Assembly: GCF_023264855.1 (NCBI RefSeq)
Contig: NZ_JAHFUW010000010.1
Span: forward strand, 1-64,000
DNA length: 64,000 nucleotides
Source of the DNA: Herbiconiux sp.
Lineage (GTDB): Bacteria; Actinomycetota; Actinomycetes; Actinomycetales; Microbacteriaceae
Direction of reading: 5' to 3'
The translations under genes and the position numbers were made by a program. Under the pieces are notes generated by a model. The model was given only the letters and a program-made list of their open reading frames with translations, did not search any database and was not told the DNA's origin. Shown one piece after another: positions 55,761-63,118 of the stretch; the stretch's first letter is position 1; each line of letters begins with the position of its first letter.

Positions 55761-57623
55761 ATGGACGATGATCCTCCTGCAGCCTTGAATCCCGACGCGC
55801 TCGCCGATCGCGCATGGGACGAGGCGCTCGCCGCGGCGGTGGCGGCGGGTGGTGACTACCACGACTACTGGACGGCTATCGGCAGTGCTGCCAAGGCGGC
55901 TCGCGAATCGGCCCCCGAGCTAGAGCGGACCTTTGCACTGTTCGCGAGTATTGCATCGCTTATGCTGCAACCCGACAAGCCGGCCGAGCCATACACCCCA
56001 GCAATCGTGATGAGCACGGGCAGGACCATGGCCGAAGAGGACTTGGGGCAGGAGGAGTTGGTGTTCCTCGGGTCGGTGGTCAGCACGCTCGAACCTCCGA
56101 AGTTACGTGCAAGGGTGGGGGACATTCTGTGGCGAAGGAGCGAGCGTGAGAGTCGATATAGGTTTGGGGTGATCGCGCTTGACGCTTTCCTGCTGGTCGA
56201 CCTGACCCCTGACTCTTGGGCCGGTGATGGCGAAGACTGTTGGGCGCGGGCGATCGAAATTGCCTATCGCAGTAACGCGAAAGAGAAGCTAAGCCAGATC
56301 TGTCAGCACCTCCTGACTCTCTTCGACGAGGCCACAGTCAACGACGGCTACTACTTCATGGCGCTTGCCACCCTCCTGTTCCGGTCGCGGGTTCCGGAGG
56401 CAGACACCCACAAGGTTGCCGATCGCTTGCACGCCCTAAGCAGCGAGCTGGAGGAAAGCGGCGACCTCTGGCGCGCGAGAGATTTCCTACTTGAAGCGGA
56501 GCGCTGGTATCGCAAGCTCGGGGCGCGCGACACAATCCTCGACATCCACGTTCGCGAAGCGGACCTATGGCAGCGCGAAGCCGCCATGGCGTCGTCGGGG
56601 GAGGCAGCAAGGCCCGCGTTTGTAGTGGCAACCTATCTGGAGAGCGCGCTCAAGGCATTGCTGAAGGTTCCGCGGGCGCAGCGGGGACCACGCGGACTCG
56701 ACCCCAGGATCGAAGTGATTAGGTGGGAGATCCGAGACGCACACGCCGCCGCGGTGCAGCAGATGGTTGCCTTCGACTCACCGGTCATCGACCTGACCAA
56801 GGCAGCACAGCAGGCTCGCGCCCGGGTCAAAGAACTCGACGTGATCACCGCCTTGAAGAACTTCGTGACTCTCGCACCGTATGCCTCAGACGCGGAGAGC
56901 AGGCAACAGGCGACCGCAGCGGTGAACGAGCCACGCATATTGAACCTGGTAAGCCGTGTCGTCTACACCCCGGACGCCCGAGTCGCGGCACGAAGCACGC
57001 CAACGCTCGGCGAGGAGAACCAAAACGAGCGGATCTGGCATGTCATGGTCTCAGAGTTCAGCGAACGCGCGACCCGGATAGCGCACGGGGTGATCTTGCC
57101 GGCTTTGTCCCAGCTTCACGTCGATCATGGTCTCTCACTTCGAGACTTTAAAAACATTGCTCAGTCCTCCGCCGTGGTGCCGGCCGACCGCGAGGGACTG
57201 TTTGCGCTTGCGCTGTTCCACGGGTTCAACCGAGATTTCACGTCGGCTCTGTACATCTTGGCGCCGCAGATGGAGAACCTTGTCCGGCAAGTACTGAAGT
57301 CAGCGCGGGTCTCCACCAGCACCTTCGACGCCGACAATCTCGAGACCGAGAACAGCTTGAACGCGCTGCTGGAGCGTCCTGAGGCGGCCGAAATCTTTGG
57401 CCCGGACCTCGTATTTGAGTTGCGGGCGCTCTACTGCGAGCAGGTCGGACCGAATCTGCGCAATCAGGTAGCCCACGGTCTGCTCGACGACGATGAGTCG
57501 GCCTCCTCTCACGCGGTGTATGCCTGGTGGCAAGCGCTGCGGCTGGTCTACATGCCCTACTGGAATCAGTACCGGGCAGAAGCGGTACCCACAGACGAAG
57601 ACCGAGATGACCCAGATCAATAG
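55761..57623 (+). CDS. DUF4209 family protein with HEPN-type RNase motif
   Basis: A 620-residue mostly helical protein matching the DUF4209 type. The C-terminal domain carries LRNQVAHGLLDDDE, an RX4H HEPN motif typical of metal-independent RNases, after FTSALYILAPQMENLVRQVL. The start at ATG 55761 leaves out upstream residues that look non-coding. The next gene begins 11 nt downstream. A role in phage defence is inferred from the island context. Confidence 0.78.
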   Translation: MDDDPPAALNPDALADRAWDEALAAAVAAGGDYHDYWTAIGSAAKAARESAPELERTFALFASIASLMLQPDKPAEPYTPAIVMSTGRTMAEEDLGQEELVFLGSVVSTLEPPKLRARVGDILWRRSERESRYRFGVIALDAFLLVDLTPDSWAGDGEDCWARAIEIAYRSNAKEKLSQICQHLLTLFDEATVNDGYYFMALATLLFRSRVPEADTHKVADRLHALSSELEESGDLWRARDFLLEAERWYRKLGARDTILDIHVREADLWQREAAMASSGEAARPAFVVATYLESALKALLKVPRAQRGPRGLDPRIEVIRWEIRDAHAAAVQQMVAFDSPVIDLTKAAQQARARVKELDVITALKNFVTLAPYASDAESRQQATAAVNEPRILNLVSRVVYTPDARVAARSTPTLGEENQNERIWHVMVSEFSERATRIAHGVILPALSQLHVDHGLSLRDFKNIAQSSAVVPADREGLFALALFHGFNRDFTSALYILAPQMENLVRQVLKSARVSTSTFDADNLETENSLNALLERPEAAEIFGPDLVFELRALYCEQVGPNLRNQVAHGLLDDDESASSHAVYAWWQALRLVYMPYWNQYRAEAVPTDEDRDDPDQ

Positions 57624-57634
57624 GGCAAGCAGCG

Positions 57635-58408
57635 ATGTTCAGGACGGAGCACGTCAGAATGGCTGAGCAACACGCACCCGACCCGGAGCAGGAGTTCGGT
57701 GTCAACGTCCTTGAGAACTTTTTTGTGACGTGGGTCGAGCCGGAGCTCGCCCGACGTCGACTGCCCGCCGATCGGAGCTTCGTGTGGGCAGCCGTCGTGG
57801 AGCTCCTTCCTGGTGGTGGCTCCAAGACGACGCTCAATAGTGAAGCCAAGATCGCCGCAAAGGCGGCCCCCTCCGCAGGGATCGCGCCGGGCACGCCGCT
57901 GACCGAGCAGAACATCGAAAGCCTCGAAAGTTTCCAACCGGCCGGAGTCGGGGCCGACAGCGGTTGGATCGTCTACGTCGTGTTCGCAGGGGCTCCGTAC
58001 CTTGCGTTTGACTTCCGCTACAACAAGAGCCGCGTCGGCGAGCTACTCGATCTCGCCGACGACTACATCACGACGGCCCGGGCGTCCCACGCGACGGCCG
58101 TTCGTCCCGCTATCGATAACCTGTACTCCGCGGCCGAGCTCACCGTCCAAGCGCAGATGCTCGGCGAGTCCCAGAAGACCACCTTCCACCGAGTCCGCGC
58201 GGAGTGGCTGAAGAACGCGGCCGACATGGCGAACGTTCCGCCCACGCACAACGACGTACTCGACCGCCTGCATGGCCAGCGGGCAGCAGCCCGCTACGCA
58301 GATGGCCCACTGCACATGACGGTCACCGACGTCGCCGAAGCGCTTGAGGCAGTGACCCAGATGATCGACTTCGCGCGCCAGCGCACCGGCGTTCCTCGCC
58401 AGGATTAA
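57635..58408 (+). CDS. HEPN-like helical protein, partner of the DUF4209 gene
   Basis: A 257-residue protein. The N-terminal half is mixed alpha/beta (LENFFVTWVEPELARRRLPA). The C-terminal half is helical with HEPN-like features (AIDNLYSAAELTVQAQMLGE, then HNDVLDRLHGQRAAARYADG), but no RX4-6H motif is seen. ATG 57659 is an alternative start. The 11-nt spacing from the DUF4209 gene suggests they work together, possibly as effector and antitoxin or sensor. Confidence 0.62.
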   Translation: MFRTEHVRMAEQHAPDPEQEFGVNVLENFFVTWVEPELARRRLPADRSFVWAAVVELLPGGGSKTTLNSEAKIAAKAAPSAGIAPGTPLTEQNIESLESFQPAGVGADSGWIVYVVFAGAPYLAFDFRYNKSRVGELLDLADDYITTARASHATAVRPAIDNLYSAAELTVQAQMLGESQKTTFHRVRAEWLKNAADMANVPPTHNDVLDRLHGQRAAARYADGPLHMTVTDVAEALEAVTQMIDFARQRTGVPRQD

Positions 58409-58803
58409 GGATGCCGTCGGCTCCGCATACGGCAGCGCGGACGGGAAGCGGCGCGAGATGACGAGTCGCCGCGGCGTGTCGTCAAGGCCAAGCTTGACTG
58501 GGAGCGCGGACGGCTTTGCTTGCCCCTCGCTAGCGGCATGACACCGCCTAGTCATGTAAAAGATGAGCAGAATACCGAGTTGTGGTTCGGATTGGTTACT
58601 GGTCTGAACTGAAACCCGACTACGGCATCGCGAGGGGTTACCGGACTGCCGCACGAGTTGAGTTCATCCTCGCGCTCGTATGCTGGAACCGCGGCTCGGG
58701 CGCGGGGCTCTGCCATTTCGCGCCCGACTCGACCTGGGTGATCCTCCGCGACTCTGCCAACAAAGTGGAACGTCAGTCTGTGTAGGAAGATGAGGAGGCT
58801 TCG
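58409..58803. other. Gap with no convincing gene
   Basis: A 395-bp stretch. A 67-codon open frame at 58582-58785 has no recognisable product, and its composition does not argue for coding. The promoter for the next two-gene unit presumably lies here. Confidence 0.4.
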
Positions 58804-59484
58804 GTGGCTCGAGAAATCGGTGCGCACATGATGCTGGCCGAGTGGCTGTTCGTGGAGACGGTCGCCGATCTGCGCAACCGCAGCCGTGACCCAGCGTCTC
58901 GGCGCCGGTACGAGCTGCTTGGCATTGCACCGTTGCTTCGGAAGCTTCTCACCGATCGCGGTGACCCCTTGCTCGTAACCGTCAGGCGGGCACGACACGA
59001 AATCACGCCGGGATTCCGGATTCGACCGTGGCAGGTTCCTGGTAGCGCAGACGAGTCGCTCAACTATCTGATTCGCTTGAGCGGTCCTGAGCTTGTTGGC
59101 GACGCGGCGACTGACGCGCTGATGGCGGATCAATTCCTTGCGGCGAGAGTTGGGATGATTGAGGGTCAGGACCTGTCCGTCAAGCAGGTCATCCGCTACT
59201 ACGCCCATGTCGAGGGTGGCGTCCACTTCGGTGACCCGGACGAAGACGGTCAAGAAGCGATGAGCAGTATGGCTCCCGTGCTGCTGGGGCACACTACGGG
59301 GCAGATCGAGATTCTTGGATACCTCGGGCAGGTCGTCGTCGACGCTCTGACGCCGCTGTGCGATTCGATTCTCACTTCGCCCACGATCGTCCCGGAGATG
59401 CACCGCCTCAACCGCTCGGGCTTCTACGACCATCACTGGACCACGGAGCACCACGCGAAACGCCAACCAAAGACAATTCGATGA
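58804..59484 (+). CDS. Unknown protein, first gene of a two-gene module
   Basis: A 226-residue protein of unrecognised family. The middle has a His-rich block (VIRYYAHVEGGVHFGDPDED) that resembles a conserved Y-x-A-x-x-x-GG-x-H pattern seen in unannotated bacterial proteins. The start is rich in hydrophobic and basic residues (LAEWLFVETVADLRNRSRD). GTG 58804 was used. It overlaps the next gene by 4 nt (ATGA). Position in the island suggests a defence or maintenance role; nothing shows it directly. Confidence 0.65.
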   Translation: MAREIGAHMMLAEWLFVETVADLRNRSRDPASRRRYELLGIAPLLRKLLTDRGDPLLVTVRRARHEITPGFRIRPWQVPGSADESLNYLIRLSGPELVGDAATDALMADQFLAARVGMIEGQDLSVKQVIRYYAHVEGGVHFGDPDEDGQEAMSSMAPVLLGHTTGQIEILGYLGQVVVDALTPLCDSILTSPTIVPEMHRLNRSGFYDHHWTTEHHAKRQPKTIR

Positions 59485-60275
59485 CAGGCCTCGCAGAGAG
59501 AGCCGAGCGGATTGCAGCACATTTGGTCGGCTACGAAACCGGTGCCAAGGTCGTTCCTCATGACATCGACGGTCGACAAAGTGCTGTCGACTATTTACTT
59601 GTCTGGCCGGACGGACGCCGTGGCGCTCTTGAAGTAACGCTCGTCATAGATAGAGCGTCAATCGCATGGCAAGGCATGGCGATGAAAGAGGGCTGGCGTT
59701 GGCCGGCGGCCAGCTCGTGGGAGTTCCGCTCAGCTGGGCCAAATTTTCCCTACAAGTTCGTACGGCGAGCGGTTTTGCGGGCAGTCGCGCTCTGCGACGC
59801 CCACGGTGCAGACCGGCCCGAAGAGCTGCCCCTGGCGGTACTTGAAGACGAGCTAGAACTGGCGCAGTTCCTCGCCGAGGAGCTCGGCACGCTCCGACGT
59901 GCGAAGCTCGATCCTGGCGTGGTGATTTACCAGTCCATGCACGCAGAGTTCGTCGACAATGCTCCTTCCGATTTCGCTCGGGTCGTCGAGACCTTGCATG
60001 GAGAACCCCACATGGCGTCGCATCTCAAGAAGCTGAGGCGCACGGCAGATGTTTCAGAGCGCCACCTGTTCTTGGTTCCGACGGACGATGTGCTGCCGGC
60101 CCGATTCTTCACCGATGATTTCCAGCCGCCCATTTCTGCTCCAGCGGGCTTCGGCTCCGTTGATGCGCTTTGGATCTGGTCGAACTACTGGCACCGGTAC
60201 CTCGCGTTCCGGAACGATTCGTGGGCTTGGGTCGACTTCCCGCCCCGTGTTCAAGCACCAGCGGGTACTACATAA
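59481..60275 (+). CDS. Unknown protein, second gene of a two-gene module
   Basis: A 264-residue protein. The block AVDYLLVWPDGRRGALEVTL (residues ~34-53) looks like the Asp...Glu-x core of a PD-(D/E)XK nuclease fold, but the expected Lys is Thr, so it may be inactive or a different family. The C-terminus (DALWIWSNYWHRYLAFRN) is aromatic-rich. ATG 59481 overlaps the previous stop. It is the last gene before the right end of the element. Confidence 0.62.
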   Translation: MTGLAERAERIAAHLVGYETGAKVVPHDIDGRQSAVDYLLVWPDGRRGALEVTLVIDRASIAWQGMAMKEGWRWPAASSWEFRSAGPNFPYKFVRRAVLRAVALCDAHGADRPEELPLAVLEDELELAQFLAEELGTLRRAKLDPGVVIYQSMHAEFVDNAPSDFARVVETLHGEPHMASHLKKLRRTADVSERHLFLVPTDDVLPARFFTDDFQPPISAPAGFGSVDALWIWSNYWHRYLAFRNDSWAWVDFPPRVQAPAGTT

Positions 60276-60470
60276 TCGGCGGGATGAAACTCGAATTCAT
60301 CCGCAAGTCGGGGAACTGAGATCACGAATATGGCAGTTCTGTGGCCCGGGAAGTGAAGTGGACCAATCAGGTGACCAACAGTCTGCAAATTATGCAAAAC
60401 GTGACGCGCAGAGCATGCCGTGAAAGGTGAAACCCCAGATCAGGTGGCCCGGGAGTTTTGTTCCTGGCAC
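60276..60470. repeat. Right end of the ICE with putative integrase arm repeats
   Basis: Non-coding. AAGTGGACCAATC at 60356-60368 is identical to the copy at 19842-19854, and the related AGGTGACCAACAG follows at about 60369. GTGGCCCGGGA occurs at 60341-60351 and again at 60444-60454. Such paired repeats flanking the core fit arm-type integrase or excisionase sites. Confidence 0.5.
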
Positions 60471-60480
60471 CTGGGGGTCA
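60471..60480 (+). repeat. ICE attachment core, right copy (CTGGGGGTCA)
   Basis: Identical to 19616-19625 and in the same orientation. It is the anticodon-loop end of the host tRNA 3' half. Confidence 0.75.
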
Positions 60481-60512
60481 AGGGGTCGCAGGTTCAAATC
60501 CTGTCAGCCCGA
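60471..60512 (+). pseudogene. 3' half of the host tRNA-Pro(GGG), right ICE junction (attR)
   Basis: Contains the anticodon loop CTGGGGG, 3' anticodon stem, variable region, T-arm GCAGG TTCAAAT CCTGT and acceptor strand CAGCCCG, but no D-arm or 5' acceptor. The acceptor strand pairs perfectly with CGGGCTG at 19584-19590 and mismatches the ICE copy's CGGGATG at one position. It is therefore the displaced end of the original host gene. Confidence 0.85.
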
Positions 60513-60519
60513 CAGAAGG

Positions 60520-60552
60520 AGCCCTGACGAGAAACTATTTCTCGTCAGGGCT
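60520..60552. terminator. Terminator of the host tRNA-Pro, shared with the gentisate operon
   Basis: A 15-bp perfect stem (AGCCCTGACGAGAAA and its complement) has a 3-nt loop. It follows the tRNA 3' half on the plus strand and overlaps the stop codon of the leftward maleylpyruvate isomerase gene, so it can serve both directions. Confidence 0.75.
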
Positions 60553-61084
60553 TCGTCGTCACATCCGCTGAATCGAAGAGCGGCGCGCTGGGGGTGACGA
60601 CCGGTAGGCCCGTCGAGTCGATGCCGACGCGGGCGCCGGTTCGCAGGGCGAGCGTACCTTTCACGATCTGGAGTTCGCGCCGGGCCATCAGGGCCGACGG
60701 CGCGGCCCGCCTCCCTGAGACCTCGATCGGAACGGACCAGGCTGCATCGGGGAGATCACGGCAGGCCACGTTCAGGTGCACGACGGTGTGGTGGTGCAGG
60801 TTGCGCAGCGCGCTCGCCCCGAGGGTGGCTGTGAAGTCGACGGCCGCGCCCCATTCCCCGACGGGTTCGTAGTCGGGGTGGGTGATCGACGCCAGCCCGT
60901 CCAGGGCGATGGCCAGGGCTCGGGCCTCGAGGGCGACATAGGCGACCACGTGCGACCTGCTCCACCCCGGCGCGGTCGAATCGCCTCGGAGGTCCTCGTC
61001 GGACAGGTGCTCGAGCTCCCGGGAATACAAGGCGGTCGCCCGCCGGGCCGCCAGCAGCGTGTCGCCCGGCACCCGGCCCGTCAC
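60545..61084 (-). CDS. Mycothiol-dependent maleylpyruvate isomerase family protein
   Basis: A 179-residue protein of the DinB-like MDMPI family. The N-terminus (RATALYSRELEHLSDEDL, then APGWSRSHVVAYVALEARAL) has the conserved W-x-R-x-H-V-V pattern with a metal-ligand His. The usual E-x-x-x-H site is altered to RNLHHHTVVHLN, where the Glu position is Asn. In gentisate breakdown this enzyme turns maleylpyruvate into fumarylpyruvate. GTG 61084 overlaps the dioxygenase stop by 4 nt. Confidence 0.82.
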   Translation of the reverse strand: MTGRVPGDTLLAARRATALYSRELEHLSDEDLRGDSTAPGWSRSHVVAYVALEARALAIALDGLASITHPDYEPVGEWGAAVDFTATLGASALRNLHHHTVVHLNVACRDLPDAAWSVPIEVSGRRAAPSALMARRELQIVKGTLALRTGARVGIDSTGLPVVTPSAPLFDSADVTTKP

Positions 61085-62196
61085 GCTCGAGACGGGATGT
61101 AGGTGCGGGAGAAGTGCAGCCGTTCGACGATCGGGGCGTCGCTGAAGCGGAACAGATCGAACTCGGTCTCCGCCTCCAGGCTCCAGGCCGTCCACGAGGG
61201 CACGACGAAGAGGTCACCGGTCTCCAGCGCCATCCGCTCACCATTCAGCACGACGGAACCGCGCCCCTCGAACACCTGCCAGACGGAGGAGCCGACCTCG
61301 TGACGAGCGGGCGTCTGCGCGCCCTCGCGGAGCCGGTGGAATTCGCAGCGGATGGTCGGCAGCACGTCGCCACCGCTGGTGGGGTTGGTGTATTTGATCG
61401 CGGCGTGGCCCTGCTCGACCGTGGCCGGATAGCCCTGATCCTCGAGGTCGAGCTGCGCGCGCAAGGCGGCATCGGTGTGCTCCCAGCGGTAGGCGGCCAG
61501 GGGCGTGCTCACCGATGCGCCTTGGCTCGACAGGGGAGTGAGTCCCGGGTGGGCCCAGAGCTGCTCCGAGCGGGAGATGGCCGGCGACGATTCGTCGGTG
61601 ACCCGCTCCGACCCCAGTTCGAAGAAGCCGAAGTCCAGGTCGTGGGCGAAGGGCACGTCGAGTCCGTCGATCCAGGCCATCGGCTGGTCGGTGTCGTTGT
61701 GGTGGCCGTGGAAGTTCCAGCCCGGGGTGAGCAGCAGGTCGCCGCGGCGCATGGCCACCGGGTCGCCGTTGACGACGGTCCACACTCCCTCTCCCTCGAC
61801 GACGAAACGGAAGGCGTTCTGGGCGTGCCGGTGCTCGGGCGCGGTCTCACGGGCACCCAGGTACTGGATGGCGCACCAGAGCGTCGGCGTGGCGTACGCG
61901 GTCGGTGCCAACCCGGGATTGGCGAGGCCGATCGCCCTGCGCTCACCGCCGCGGCCCACCGGAACGAGCTCCCCGGACCGCTGCGCGATGTCGAGCAGCG
62001 TCTTCCAGCGCCAGACGAACGGGATGGCCGCCGGGGCCGGGGCGAACGGCATCAGGTCGTTCGTCTGCGTCCACAGCGGGGCAGTGCTGATGGCGGCGAA
62101 GTCGCGGTAGAGCTGATCGAGCTCGGGGGAGGGAACCGGCTGGCCGTCGTGCGACGGCACCGGATCGGAATGCTTCGTCGTGTCATCGAGAGTCAT
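61081..62196 (-). CDS. Gentisate 1,2-dioxygenase
   Basis: A 371-residue bicupin dioxygenase that cleaves gentisate to maleylpyruvate using Fe(II). The first cupin has GARETAPEHRHAQNAFRFVV with the metal His residues and WNFHGHHNDTD; the second has ARHEVGSSVWQVFEGRG. Length and the PLW-x-x-x-x-DLMPFAP segment match the family. ATG 62196 is preferred since AAGGAG lies 9 nt upstream, between it and an in-frame ATG at 62214. It is coupled to the isomerase gene. Confidence 0.93.
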   Translation of the reverse strand: MTLDDTTKHSDPVPSHDGQPVPSPELDQLYRDFAAISTAPLWTQTNDLMPFAPAPAAIPFVWRWKTLLDIAQRSGELVPVGRGGERRAIGLANPGLAPTAYATPTLWCAIQYLGARETAPEHRHAQNAFRFVVEGEGVWTVVNGDPVAMRRGDLLLTPGWNFHGHHNDTDQPMAWIDGLDVPFAHDLDFGFFELGSERVTDESSPAISRSEQLWAHPGLTPLSSQGASVSTPLAAYRWEHTDAALRAQLDLEDQGYPATVEQGHAAIKYTNPTSGGDVLPTIRCEFHRLREGAQTPARHEVGSSVWQVFEGRGSVVLNGERMALETGDLFVVPSWTAWSLEAETEFDLFRFSDAPIVERLHFSRTYIPSRA

Positions 62197-62276
62197 GGTC
62201 GAGGTCTCCTTCATCGGGACGCCTCGGCTCCGGCGCCCGCGAGCCCACCCTAAAAGGGCACGCCGACGAGGTGGAC

Positions 62277-62301
62277 AAGAATTCCGTGATACGGAATTCT
62301 T
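62277..62301. promoter_or_regulatory. Candidate IclR operator for the gentisate operon
   Basis: A perfect inverted repeat with 11-bp arms (AAGAATTCCGT and ACGGAATTCTT) around GAT. It lies about 80 nt upstream of the dioxygenase start and overlaps the iclR stop codon. A related half-site, ACGGAATCTT, is at 63072-63081 between iclR and the monooxygenase gene. IclR regulators commonly bind such palindromes. Confidence 0.7.
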
Positions 62302-63070
62302 ATAGATCGGCGTGGGCGATGTCCCGCTCGATCTCCCGTCGCGTGTCGAGGATCAAGGGGGCCAGCCCGTCGCGGATCGTGACACCGAAACGCGAGGTGG
62401 GGACCGACACGCTGATCGCCCCCACGGCCTGGCCGGACGGATCGACCAGGGCGGCACCGACCGCCGCGACGTCGCGCTCGGTCTGCCCGTGGTTGACGGC
62501 GAAACCCTTTGCGCGGACGACCGCGAGCTCGGTCATCAGCTCATCGATCGACCGGCTGTCATCGTCGCGCTCCGAATCCACGAGTGCTCGTGCCGCGCTC
62601 GGATCCAGCGTCGCCAGGATCGCCTTGCCCCCCGACGAGGTGGCCGCCGGCATGATCACGCCTTGCCGGTCGCGGGTGCGGCCCGGGGCCGCCGCCTCGA
62701 TCGTCTCGAGGAAGCGCACCTTCGAGCCGACGCGCACCATGAGATTCGTCGATTCTCTGCTGCGACGCGAGAGCAGCACCAGGTGCGGGTGGCAGATCCG
62801 GCGCAGTTCCCGGTTGCGCGACAGGTGCGCGGGCCCGGCCTCCATCGACGGACCGGGCCGGTAGATGTGGTCGTCGTCGGCCACCGCGAAGCCGCGGTAG
62901 ACCAGCGTCGACAGCAGCCGGTGCGCCGTCGATCTCGACGTTCCGAGGTGCACCGCCGCGTCGGCCACGCGGAGACTCCCGTCGTCGCGGAGGATCTGCA
63001 GCAGGCGAAGCCCGCGGTCGAGCGCGCCGACCCCGTAGGCCGGGGGAGCGGGAAGCGGAGTGTTCTGCAT
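62300..63070 (-). CDS. IclR family transcriptional regulator of gentisate catabolism
   Basis: A 256-residue regulator. The N-terminal winged HTH (SLRVADAAVHLGTSRSTAHR, then LLSTLVYRGF) is followed by the IclR effector-binding domain (GGKAILATLDPSAARALV, VGAISVSVPTSRFG). It lies between the dioxygenase operon and the divergent monooxygenase gene, which implies control of both. The likely effector is an aromatic acid of the pathway. Confidence 0.92.
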   Translation of the reverse strand: MQNTPLPAPPAYGVGALDRGLRLLQILRDDGSLRVADAAVHLGTSRSTAHRLLSTLVYRGFAVADDDHIYRPGPSMEAGPAHLSRNRELRRICHPHLVLLSRRSRESTNLMVRVGSKVRFLETIEAAAPGRTRDRQGVIMPAATSSGGKAILATLDPSAARALVDSERDDDSRSIDELMTELAVVRAKGFAVNHGQTERDVAAVGAALVDPSGQAVGAISVSVPTSRFGVTIRDGLAPLILDTRREIERDIAHADL

Positions 63071-63071
63071 G

Positions 63072-63081
63072 ACGGAATCTT
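63072..63081. promoter_or_regulatory. Candidate IclR half-site
   Basis: ACGGAATCTT directly follows the iclR start codon region and matches one arm of the 62277-62301 palindrome except for one missing T. It lies in the divergent promoter gap. Confidence 0.4.
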
Positions 63082-63118
63082 ACGCATGATGGCCGTCGCC
63101 GGTCAGCAGGATGGGCGC

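Noticed and set aside
58582..58785. A 67-codon rightward open frame in the gap before the two-gene module
   Set aside because: No recognisable product, no SD of note and composition unlike its neighbours.
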